Source: Ophiobolus disseminans (taxonomy: Eukaryota > Ascomycota > Dothideomycetes > Pleosporales > Phaeosphaeriaceae). Taken from it: a stretch of 64,000 nucleotides of DNA. The notes beneath the pieces are model-generated. The model ran no database searches, was not told the origin of the DNA, and saw only the letters and a program-made list of their open reading frames with translations. Every line of letters starts with the position of its first letter. The first letter of the stretch is position 1. Both the position numbers and the translations under genes were made by a program. Shown here one piece after another: positions 1 through 9,404 of the stretch. The stretch spans positions 943,065-1,007,064 of the forward strand of contig MU006216.1 in assembly GCA_010093685.1 (NCBI GenBank). The letters are read 5' to 3'.

Positions 1-1498
1 AGAGAATGGAAGACCTGCAGGTTTTGAGACACTGGATGCAAGGAAGCCAATTGGTATGTCGTGTGAACCTGACACTCAAGGTTGAAACATACACTGATTG
101 TGTCATTTTAAGTCGCTGTTGGTGCCGACGAACCATTGGCGGAGCACATGATGGTGGCAGATTTCTTCCGTAAGTGGACATTGTCAAGCTTGAAGCAGCG
201 ACCCTTGGAAGGACTCACAGCATGTAGATGGTGTTGATGGACTCGGTGGCATACACCATAGTGTAAGTTCCCTGCATGGCTCCTTGAACAACTATTGATT
301 TTCCATTTAAACAGCACCCCCACCTCTCACCCGAGGAGACATGGAAGTCCCTTTTCTTACCAACGCCCGAAAACATGTCGGAGGAGGAAGTTGCAGCTTT
401 ACATGCCGTAAAGGATAAGCATCGATTGTTTACTCCGTCATTGAAACCCGCTCATGAGGTCATGCTTGAGATTCTCGCGGAGAACGAACCGGATACTGTT
501 ACTATTGTCGCAGTGGGTCCGTTGACGAATCTTGCTATCGCAGCTGCGCAAGATCCAGAAACGTTCTTGAGGGTCAAGGAAGTCGTTGTAATGGGTGGAG
601 CAGTCGATGCACCCGGAAACGTAAGTCACTGTTTCTTTACTTATGCTTCAAGTCTGGGCTGAGGTGTGCTCATAGCCACCCCTTCTCCACCGCATTTACT
701 CTCCGTTCACAATATCCATCCCCGTCCCAAACTTCAACCTTATAAAATGATCCGATAATCCAATACGCAGATTGCTAAACCTCCGCAACCAGATGACGCC
801 CGGCGCTGAGTTCAACACGTACGCAGATAGCGTCGCGAGTGCTCGTGTCTTCGCACTCACGTGTCCGAACCCGCGCATGACAATGCCACCAGTGTTGAAA
901 GGGCATGTGAAGGAGCAACTACCTCCTTACCCAGAGAAACTGAGCAAGCAGCTGAAGTTGAAGCTATTTCCACTCGGTACATACACCTCATCCAACCACC
1001 TTTATCAATGCACTAACACATCTCCTAGATATAACAGAACCACATCTGCTCCCAGCAAAACTCTTCGAAAAGTATACCACATCCCCACCCATCGCCGGCT
1101 CGCCCCTCGCAGAATGGTCCACCCTCTTCCTCACATCCACATTCCAAAAGAACCTCTCCCTCAACCCGCAACAAGACCCGACTAAACTCGGACTTCAACT
1201 CCACGACCCGCTCACGATCTGGTGGGCACTGTCGTTCGAAGATGCAGGCTGGCAGTTTAAGACTGAGGATTTGCGTGTCGAAACGAGCGGGCAGTGGACG
1301 CGCGGATGCATCGTGGCGGATCGACGGGGCAGGCCTGTGAGTGAGGGCGCAAGCGAATTAGATGACGAAGTTGTGGGAGATGCTGGGGGGTGGAGGGATA
1401 GTAGGCGCGGGAACAGCGTGAGTTGGTGTACGCGAAGTCCTGGGGTGGATAAGTTTGCTGGGGTGCTGTTGGAGAGGGTGTTTGGGGCGCTGGAGTAG
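1..1498 (+). CDS. Inosine-uridine preferring nucleoside hydrolase, 5' end cut by the window
   Basis: Hydrolyses the N-glycosidic bond of ribonucleosides to base plus ribose (purine/pyrimidine salvage). I read six exons: <1-53, 113-169, 228-262, 315-620, 793-976, 1029-1498. All five introns have GT donors and AG acceptors and the phases agree throughout. About 367 residues are visible. Family motifs seen: VAVGADEPL near the start, the stretch TIVAVGPLTNLAIAA, then VVMGGAV followed by PGN and TPGAEFN. Near the C-terminus the LHDP motif supplies the conserved His-Asp that completes the calcium/ribose site. The N-terminal Asp cluster that binds calcium lies upstream of base 1, so catalytic integrity cannot be judged. 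Specificity (uridine, inosine or general) is not decidable from sequence. The next gene, on the minus strand, converges on it with about 240 bp between the stops. Confidence 0.88.
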
Positions 1499-1738
1499 AA
1501 CTAGGAGAGAGGGTTCAAAGTACAGGGAGAGCTCTTATGGAGAAACATAGAAGACAAATTTAGAGTAGATGCTTGGATCCTCTCGTGCATAGCAAAGCCG
1601 TGAATTTCGTGCCCGCTTCCTCCCTCATCTGAATCAAATCAATCAACTCCACAGTACCTAGCTTGTTAACTATATATATGCTGCTGAACTTGCTCGAATG
1701 TCAAAATCCATAGAAAGGAAAGGTGGTCTCATCATATC

Positions 1739-2803
1739 TCAACGCCCTCGTGGTCCCCCCGAGCCTTTCACTAACGCTGTAACAATCAAACCCGCCATAG
1801 CAATAGCAAGCATGTAGCCAGCTGCCTGTGAAGCATTGTTATCCTGCTGTCTCCGGTCCTTGTTGTAGCTCCTCGCAAGTTCAGTATACGCGACTTTCTT
1901 CTGTGCATTCGAGTCGCCATCTTTCTTATCCTCAGCTTTGACGTATTGGATGTCGCTTCGTTTCCGCAGCTCGCCTTCGCCTATCTTTCTCCCGAGGCCG
2001 AGATAGTCACGGATCAGCGGGTCGTCCGACTCGCTCAGGTCGAGCCATTCTCTTTGCTTCTCGCCATGGTCGAGCGGGCACGCGATGTTGAGTCCTCCGA
2101 ACTCGCCTTCTTGGCCTTCTTTCCGGTTCTTGTTGATGGTTCCGTCGTTTGGTAGCCATTCTTCGAGCATTTGCTTGGGCAGGGTTCGAAAGACGAGACA
2201 CATCCACATCTCGAGCACGTTCAGCAGTAAGTCTGGCGAGTCCATTCCGGGAAGCGCTTGGTTCCCCATGTTCGGTGAGGGGATCAGTGCAGCCAGGCCT
2301 ATGGAGTTGTAGATACTTTGCTGCATGGCATGGTAATGCAGGCTGGGGTTGTCTCTTCGATACCGGAAGTTGAGGTGCTGTGCAATTCGTGCTCGCACTT
2401 GACCCGCCTGGCCAATGTAGACGCGTACTTTCTTATCAAGACTGAGCACGCCGTCAAGGTACACGCCTCGCCCTTCGTACTTGAGATCACCGCCTATCCA
2501 TTTTAACGAATCGAGACTCCATCGCCCATTGAGGAATGTCCAGATTTGGGGCCTGATGCAACGAAAGCAGAACTCCTCGAGGCGATGGTGCCGCTCAACC
2601 CATTTCCCGTATTTGGCATAGTATTTTGAGTCCTTATCTTTCAATGTCTCAAGGAGATGGGCAAGTATCCTCTTTGCCTCGAGTTGGGCATTGTTGAGCT
2701 CAGCCGGGTAGTCGAACATGTTGGGTTGCGGAGTGCTAGTGTAAGGAGTGGTCTTGTGAAAAGGGAGACGAGACGAGCTCGCAGGCTCGCCACCGGTCGA
2801 CAT
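1739..2803 (-). CDS. GIY-YIG-like domain protein with C-terminal membrane anchor
   Basis: Single-exon ORF of 354 aa counted from the ATG at 2803. The frame stays open for about 22 codons upstream but only with a non-ATG start, so I chose MSTGGEPASS. Residues about 125-185 contain GVYLDGV followed by VRVYIGQAGQVRARIAQHL, which fits the GIY...YIG core of the endonuclease superfamily, with a following Arg-rich helix. Whether it is an active nuclease is unclear; the glutamate expected late in the domain was not assigned. The C-terminus has a single hydrophobic segment (AAGYMLAIAMAGLIVTALV) followed by GSGGPRGR, suggesting a tail anchor. A nuclease fold tethered to a membrane is an inference. No named orthologue is recognised. 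Confidence 0.72.
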   Translation of the reverse strand: MSTGGEPASSSRLPFHKTTPYTSTPQPNMFDYPAELNNAQLEAKRILAHLLETLKDKDSKYYAKYGKWVERHHRLEEFCFRCIRPQIWTFLNGRWSLDSLKWIGGDLKYEGRGVYLDGVLSLDKKVRVYIGQAGQVRARIAQHLNFRYRRDNPSLHYHAMQQSIYNSIGLAALIPSPNMGNQALPGMDSPDLLLNVLEMWMCLVFRTLPKQMLEEWLPNDGTINKNRKEGQEGEFGGLNIACPLDHGEKQREWLDLSESDDPLIRDYLGLGRKIGEGELRKRSDIQYVKAEDKKDGDSNAQKKVAYTELARSYNKDRRQQDNNASQAAGYMLAIAMAGLIVTALVKGSGGPRGR

Positions 2804-3622
2804 TGCGCGGGATTGTATATGAATTTGACTCGTGAACTTGAGTGTGATGCGGGATGTTAGGCAGCGCACCCGTGTCGGTTAGCGCCGAGGCAACAAGGGG
2901 CGAAAAACGTCAAAGTCCAAGATGAAAGGCGCGAAGTCGTTCAATCGTGCTTCTGCTGCCTAAGATATTCAAGGCACAGAATGCGATGATAGTTCAGGAT
3001 CAACGACGGCGTTCCTATTGGCGAGGATGTTGACGCAAGGAAGAGCAAGTCAAACAGGGACGAGTATGATGGGTGTTAGCGCCCGCTCGCTTCGCAAACT
3101 GCCTAGAAGGGAAGGAAGCAAAAAGGTGTCGAAAGTAGCGCGCAGGAGAACTACAATCGAGCTGGGTTTCGTGCAGTTTGATTGGCCATAGCCTCCAAGG
3201 CCTGCAAACTGCCTGATTGAGTAGGAGCGTGTGGTAGTGTCGATTTCGGGCGCCCCTCTCGCGCGACGGTGTTTCGAGTGGCGTAGTTGCGAGGCCACGC
3301 AGGCCATTATGCTCTTTGCTTGGACGAGTGAACATTGCTAGGAAACGACTATAGCTTCTTTGAGAGACCTAAAATCCGTTCGAACAGAAGAACAAGTGAG
3401 ACATGCCGTCAGGTGAACGTGAGTGTTGGTCCCCATTCAATCTAATCTTATCTCATCAGCACGACCCCTGCCACTTGAGGCCACAACAGCAACATCGCCA
3501 GCCAAGCTCCAAATACGTTTTGGCGCAACACTTCGCTCTCTCTACTTAGCCAGCTGCCTTGCACATTCTCTGCTCAATCCACCCTACCTTTCTCTTTACA
3601 ACCCAGTGCAATAACTGCAAGC
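2804..3622. other. Intergenic region between divergent GIY-YIG gene and SEC13
   Basis: About 820 bp separate the two start codons. Minus-strand ORFs of 85-106 codons around 3015-3335 overlap each other in different frames, have no recognisable motif and are treated as chance. The last 150 bp before 3623 are CT-rich, as expected for a fungal leader ahead of a strongly expressed gene. Confidence 0.5.
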
Positions 3623-4832
3623 ATGGTGGGTTAGCTCCGCCGCAGTGTAACGCGCCTTCCCGAACTTCTCCCGCTAACTCGTGGTTTCCGCATTCCAGGC
3701 AAACGTAATACAGAATTCGGGCCACGATGACATGATTGTACGTCTACCTGTCTTTCCGAGATTTACCATACGCGAACAACACGTGCACTACCTCTGAACA
3801 CCATACCTTCCTCCCACGACAGCGCAATGGCCGACAGCGGGCAAAACATCGACCTGCTCTCCATTGAGGCTAACGAAGCTCAGCATGATGCCGTGCTCGA
3901 CTACTACGGCCGCCGGTTAGCTACGTGCTCTTCGGACAAAACCATCAAGATCTTCGAGGTCGAGGGCGAAAAGCACACACTGGTGGAGACACTGCGAGGG
4001 TAGGTCCAAGCTGAGCAGCGAAGAGACATGGCATTGACAGAACCCAGCCACGAAGGCGCAGTCTGGTGCGTAGCATGGGCGCATCCCAAGTACGGCAACA
4101 TCCTCGCATCCTCCTCCTACGACGGCAAAGTCATCATCTGGCGCGAGCAATCCTCCACCTGGCAAAAGATCTACGAAGTCGCCCTACACACCGCCTCGGT
4201 CAACCTCGTCGCCTGGGCGCCCCACGAGGCGGGCTGCCTGCTCGCGTGCGCATCATCCGACGGCAACGTCTCGGTCCTCGAGTTCAAGAACGACTCATGG
4301 ACACACCAGATCTTCCAGGCCTGCGGCAGCGGCGTTAACAGCGTCTCGTGGGCGCCTGCTGTTGCGCCGGGACAGGTCATCAGCGCGAGCGGAAACCAGG
4401 CTGGTGCTGCGCGACGATTTGTCACGGGTGGAAGCGATTGCCAGGTCAAACTGTGGGACTTTAGCGCCGAGACGGGCAGCTGGCAGAGCACGCAGATCTT
4501 GACTGGACACACAGATTGGGTGCGCGATGTTGCATGGTCACCTACGGTGCTGTCCAAGTCGTACATTGCGTCCGCGTCGCAAGACAAGACTGTGCGCATC
4601 TGGACCTCCTCGGATCTGCGTGCGTATAGTGAAGGCTGGGATATCAGGATTGCGCTAACATGCTGTAGGTGACTGGAAGTCCACCACTCTGAACGTCGAT
4701 GCGGTCGCCTGGCGCGTGAGCTGGAGTCTGAGCGGGAACGTTCTGGCAGTCAGCACTGGTGATAACAGGGTCAGCTTGTGGAAGGAGAGGTTGAGTGGCG
4801 GGTGGGAGTGTGTCAAGACGCTGGAAGAGTAG
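3623..4832 (+). CDS. SEC13: SEC13, WD40 component of COPII coat and nuclear pore
   Basis: Beta-propeller protein that pairs with Sec31 in the outer COPII cage (ER to Golgi export) and with the Nup145C/Y-complex at nuclear pores. Five exons, 3623-3625, 3699-3737, 3884-3999, 4048-4619 and 4669-4832, sum to 894 nt, giving 297 aa, the usual Sec13 size. After the start the protein reads ANVIQNSGHDDMIHDAVLDY, then DYYGRRLATCSSDKTIKIF. Six WD repeats follow, with typical GH...W[DI] spacing, for example RGHEGAVWCVAWAHPKYGN, ILTGHTDWVRDVAWSP and ASQDKTVRIW. It ends with VSLWKERLSGGWECVKTLEE. Exon 1 consists only of the start codon; the family N-terminus after the splice supports this start. Orthology is near certain. 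Confidence 0.96.
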
Positions 4833-5030
4833 AAGGTAACCAGCACAAAACAATGTACGATTTAGGCATGGTATGCAATTGAGCAAACTCCAGGCCTCTC
4901 GCCTTCGATAGGCACGCGCTTCCTGCCTGATACGCCTTGATTCAGAACTCCGATGTTCAGGCTTTCGTTAATTCTCATTCCAAGTCTTGAATGTCTCAAT
5001 AACCAGCACACGAAGTGCACATCCGACTTT

Positions 5031-6214
5031 CTACACAGCAATGGCATAGCTTCCCCCAAACCCTCGTCTTCGCACAAGCTTCACTCGTTTTGCGAGTGGT
5101 TCGTCGTCACTCTCCACAAGGTCCGCCACTCTCTCGTCATCTGAGCTCCTGCCTTCTTCTGCGTCGACCACAAGGCACCCACTTTGATCGTCCGAGTTCG
5201 CGACCTCATTGTTACTTTCTCCTTCGCCGTCTCCCTCGTTCTCGTCCAGAGAACCAGTCCCGCCTTCATCCACATCTTGGTCCTCGTTCAGCTGATTCAA
5301 ATCCTCTTGCACGGTCTCACTATCTCCACTGTGATCTTTGTCGCTTTTCTCACCAAGGTTTTGCTCCTCTGCATATTGGTCTTCTTCTGCATCGACAAGA
5401 TAACCTTCGCCCTGGTCGATGTCACCACCTTCTTGATGCTTCCCTCCTGCCCCATCTTATCACGTTACTTTGATGCGCATTACAGCATCCTGTATATACT
5501 CACTGTCACTCCCAACCGCCGTCACCGATTCAGAGTCGTATGTATATTCTCGCTTGAATAACCTCGCAAGGCCCTCCTGCAAGTCCTCTAGTAAGCTCTC
5601 TAACGCTTCCTTTTCAGTCGGGCGTAGGAGTGTGGTGCTTTCCAGCGGCGTCCAGTCATTCAGTGTCTTCGGCTTGTTGTACACGATGACATGTGCACGG
5701 TAGGCGGCTCCTCTGAGGCGGGCAGGTCCTGTTGCATTCTTGCTCTTTTCGACAATCACGCTCCAGTCGTGCCCATTGGGGAAGTTCATGCCGTAGAGTG
5801 CTTTTGCTTGTGCTGGCGAGGTATCAGTGGGCTGGGAGGGGAGGACTGCCAGAGAGCGACGAACTGATGATTGAGTCTTTCAGATACTTGTCGATCGTGA
5901 GGTCTTTGTAGCTTCTGAGCTCAGACATCATGGCGTGGACGTTGAGGGTATGCCGGTGTTTATCGTAGAGGATGAACGTCGGAGTTGAAGTATTGTCAAG
6001 ATTCGCAGGAGCGAGTTAGGTAATTGCAAACTCTGTTGAGGACGAGTGATCTTACCTTGTTTACGTCGCTGCCGACCTGACTCACCTTTGGCAGGAAGGT
6101 GCGACTCGATGTCGCGTGGTTTGACTCAACTTTGATCCCGAATCGTTCAAGCATCGTCCTTTGGCAACCAGCATATGATATGTACACACAAGTACCGTAA
6201 TAGGAAGAGCGCAA
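5031..6214 (-). pseudogene. Conserved fungal protein with acidic tail, reading frame broken
   Basis: Coding-like segments follow one another on the minus strand but in shifting frames. Segment 1 (6214-5996) contains MLERFGIKVESNHATSSRTF and ends at a stop after TRSCES. The next segment continues as DNTSTPTFILYDKHRHTL and MMSELRSYKDLTIDKYLKDS in another frame. A short piece FVALWQSSPPS lies in a third frame, then PTDTSPAQAKALYGMNFPNG runs to 5504. A canonical 57-nt intron (5447-5503) removes two adjacent stops and joins a very acidic C-terminal exon (5446-5031) ending GFGGSYAIAV. At least three one-base shifts between 5.75 and 6.0 kb are needed to link the conserved segments, so the gene looks decayed, or the assembly has indels there. 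Function is unknown; no catalytic motif is seen. An alternative is that only the ORF starting at 5789 or 5931 is translated. Confidence 0.55.
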
Positions 6215-8166
6215 GAACAGCAGTATTAGACCCAGGTGGCTCAGGACACAATCAATTCGGTGCTACAACAGATAGATCTGACAAAGCGACTCTCAGATGT
6301 GGTGTTGCCAAATGGAGTTTTGTTGCGCCGGCAATCTCAGTGAGCAGAGGATGAGTTTCCATATGACTCAGTGGTGTTATCAGCTGGCTTCACCTGCGTG
6401 CCACAATATTTCGCTCATGATTTGGATCTTCGAGAATAGACGACGTCGTGGGGTGGCGTTTGTGTTTTATCTAGCACGGCAGAACTATGATCCTCATGAC
6501 TCCATGCAAATATGTGTATAGTAGAAGGAGAACGAAAGTACTCAGGACTGGCAAGCTACTTGCACGTAGCCAGAGTTGTTCGTGTCTTCACTTCTGCGCT
6601 TGGTTTGATGGGAGTCATACAGTCGTAATATTTCTGAGTGAAAAGAGCTGCAGTCTCGTTCTTTGTAACGTTCAATTGTAAGAGCATTCTTCGAGTGAAC
6701 GACGGACCCCGACCAAGGCCTTAGTGAAAAGACATCGTAAGCCCGATCGTGAAAAGCAGACTGCGTGCCATGGACTGCCATCGGGATGTGGACTCTCCTC
6801 GGCGGTAAATAGTGCTTCCGGATCGCTGGATTCGAGATGCAGCCTCGCCCAAGCGTACAGTGGGTCCTCACTCAGATAGATGAAGACGCGTAACAGAAGA
6901 CACGGGTCTGCGTGGAGTTGGTCACGGAGATCGAGTCATGTCGAAATTTATGTCCCTGTGGCAGCGACGCGTGCAAGCTTTCTCTGCCGGCTCCCTCCTG
7001 CACAAGCGGAACGCCAAGCAATGCATTGACCTGCCTTGCGACGCACCTTTATTTCCACTTCTCAGCTCCACTATCTCCTGAGCGCCGTTTAGGAACATCG
7101 CCAAACATGTCACCGATGACATCGAATTGTGCTTAGACCTGCGCGTGGTCTTCGATGAGCGGTGCATAGTTTCGCGGCTATGGAGACCGCACCAGACGGG
7201 CGTTTCGATGCCGCTCAGATTTATCGCCTCCCACCCTGTGGTCCACGCAAATACTTTTCGGTAGCTGACGTTGCCGATCTCGAACCGGGAGCGCTCCTCA
7301 TGGCTGCGACCCTTCCACGGTGTTCTTCCGCCACTAAAACATCACGTTCAATTCGTAGTTTTGCTCAAAGACTTTAATCAGGGGATGGATGCGTTGACAC
7401 CTAGACTACTTGCATTTTCAAGTCAGTCGGCTCAGTTACAGGCCTCGGCCAAATGTCAATTGGCCTACCCCACATGCCTGCCACTGATTGCCGGTCATAG
7501 AATTGGTTCTATTGACAACCATCGATAGCGAACTTCACGCACTCGGCCTCGAGTTCATGCATGACATGTCAAAAACATGGTTTGGTATGTTTGTCCTCAC
7601 TGTAATCCGCGCTACTGTTTTCGGGTTGGCCCACCATTGGTGGCTTCGAACAGTCCATAGTCTGAAACGACTTCATGCCGCTCAATGATCCAAAACAGGT
7701 ACGATCTGTATGCCTTCCGATACGCGACGCTTGGGACTACCCCAGGCTGCCGGTTTCAAACAAAATGACAGTAGTTTCGAGCTAGAAAATCGCCCGACAG
7801 CTTCACGATCACCCACTAAACTCTCAATTGGTGTCGCCAAGCCACAGATTTATGCAGTCTCAGACCAGGGAGTGTGGGCTGGGCAATCTAACTGCGATGC
7901 ACGCTACACGACGTCCCCACAGCGGCGACTCTTCACTGCATTCGAGAAGTGAGAGCGTAGTATAAGTATGTATTGGAGACGCACCCATAATCTGCACTCA
8001 TCATCGAGCCATCAACCGTCTTTCAGCTTCACAGTCTTCCAACCTTTACATTCTCTTCCATCACTGCTTGACGCATCACTTTCGCTTGCGAATACAATTA
8101 TCCTTCTTTGAACCCATCCAACTTTAGCTTCCAGCTCCAACAACTCAAAATACTTCAACCATCAAA
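6215..8166. other. Gene-free stretch upstream of the pectate lyase
   Basis: About 1.95 kb with only short overlapping ORFs (up to 109 codons) in all frames and no family motif or consistent splice chain that I can find. The last 200 bp have the look of a promoter and leader: a TATA-type box and then a long C/T-rich, A-poor run into AAAATGAAGG at the pectate lyase start. I see no repeat, tRNA or transposon end. Confidence 0.45.
7961..7967 (+). promoter_or_regulatory. TATA-like box upstream of pectate lyase
   Basis: The sequence TATAAGT lies about 200 bp before the ATG at 8167 and is followed by a C/T-rich leader with CAAC and TTTC runs. Placement fits a core promoter with a leader of roughly 150 nt. 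It is assigned from position and sequence alone. Confidence 0.35.
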
Positions 8167-8986
8167 ATGAAGGCTTCCGTCGCTGCTGCTATCATCGCCT
8201 TTGCCACTGCTGCTGCAGCTGGCCCAGCCCAGGCGTCCCCGATGAACTTCTTCTCCCTCTCGAAGCGCGCTGCCCTCCCCATCCCAGCCTCCAAGGGCAC
8301 CGAGACTCTTAAGGAGCCTATGGTGGTCACTACCTTTGACGGTGGCATGAAGACTTTTGGCCGCGGTGTTTCTTGCACGGGTCAAGCTGAGGGTGGCGAT
8401 GCTGACGCTGTCTTCATCGTCAAGGACGGAGGTTCCCTGAGCAACGTCATTATCGGAAAGGACCAGATCGAGGGTGTCCACTGCGAAGGATCGTGCAAGA
8501 TTACCAACGTTTGGTGGGCGGCTGTCTGCGAAGGTAAGCCAATATAATACTCATCGACTCTGGATTTCTCGAGCTAACACAACACTAGATGCTCTCTCCC
8601 TGAAGGGCGACGGCGATGCAACCGTCACCGGCGGTGGCGCTACTGGAGCCACAGACAAAGTCATCCAACACAACGGTGCGGGAACTGTCACCATCGACGG
8701 CTTCACAGTCGACAACTTCGGCAAGCTCTACCGCTCCTGCGGCAACTGCAAGCAGAGCGCCGAGCGCCACGTCAACATCAAGGGCGTCAAGGCCTCCAAC
8801 GGCAAGCTCCTCGTCGGCATCAACCCCAACTTCGGCGACACCGCCAGCATCGACAGCGCCACCTGCGCCACTAGTGTCAAGGAGGTTTGCCAAGAATTTA
8901 AGGGCACTACGCCCGGCAACGAGCCCGTGTCCGTGTCCAAGGGCGCTTCCGCCACTTGCGTCTTCAGCCCCCTCAAGGCCTGCTAA
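8167..8986 (+). CDS. Secreted pectate lyase, polysaccharide lyase family 3
   Basis: Cleaves de-esterified polygalacturonate by calcium-dependent beta-elimination; a plant cell-wall degrading enzyme. Two exons, 8167-8533 and 8589-8986, encode 254 aa. A signal peptide (MKASVAAAIIAFATAAAAGP) is followed by a short propeptide ending in SLSKR, a likely Kex2 site. The mature part has the PL3 pattern: TFDGGMKTFGRG, DADAVFIVKDGGSLSNVIIG, EGVHCEGSCKITNVWW, EDALSLKGDGD, then KVIQHNGAGTVTIDGF, FGKLYRSCGNCK and a Cys-rich end. The parallel beta-helix asparagine/valine ladder and the paired cysteines are visible. Its length is normal for the family and the ORF is intact. It sits alone between two disrupted genes. 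Expression on plant material is expected for the family but not shown by the sequence. Confidence 0.95.
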
Positions 8987-9404
8987 GCGGATCGCCAACA
9001 TGATGAGGATTCCATGGTCGACCAGAAGAGGCGACAGATGATGAGGCGGCCAGAAAACCTAGATGGTCGTTGTTCAGGCATTTTTGGCGCTGGAAGCATT
9101 CGGAGCCTGGATGGCTTACTTTCTTGTATACATTTTACCGCTCGATGATGCACAAAAGCAATGGAACACGTTTTCATGAATCGTTTCTTTCTACATGAGT
9201 GAGATCCAGCTATGGTGAGTGATAAGCGTGATGGCTGCTCAGACCGAGGCCTGAAGAGCCACACAGTTTCCAGAAATCCAAGCGATCCAACCCAATGTTC
9301 CGTTCTCGCCTCTATTCCCGTCCATCTCCCCAATATAACGCTCATGCGTTACGCTTTGCGATACTCATGCCATCTCCTTCCGTTTGTCCCTCACATACAC
9401 CATA

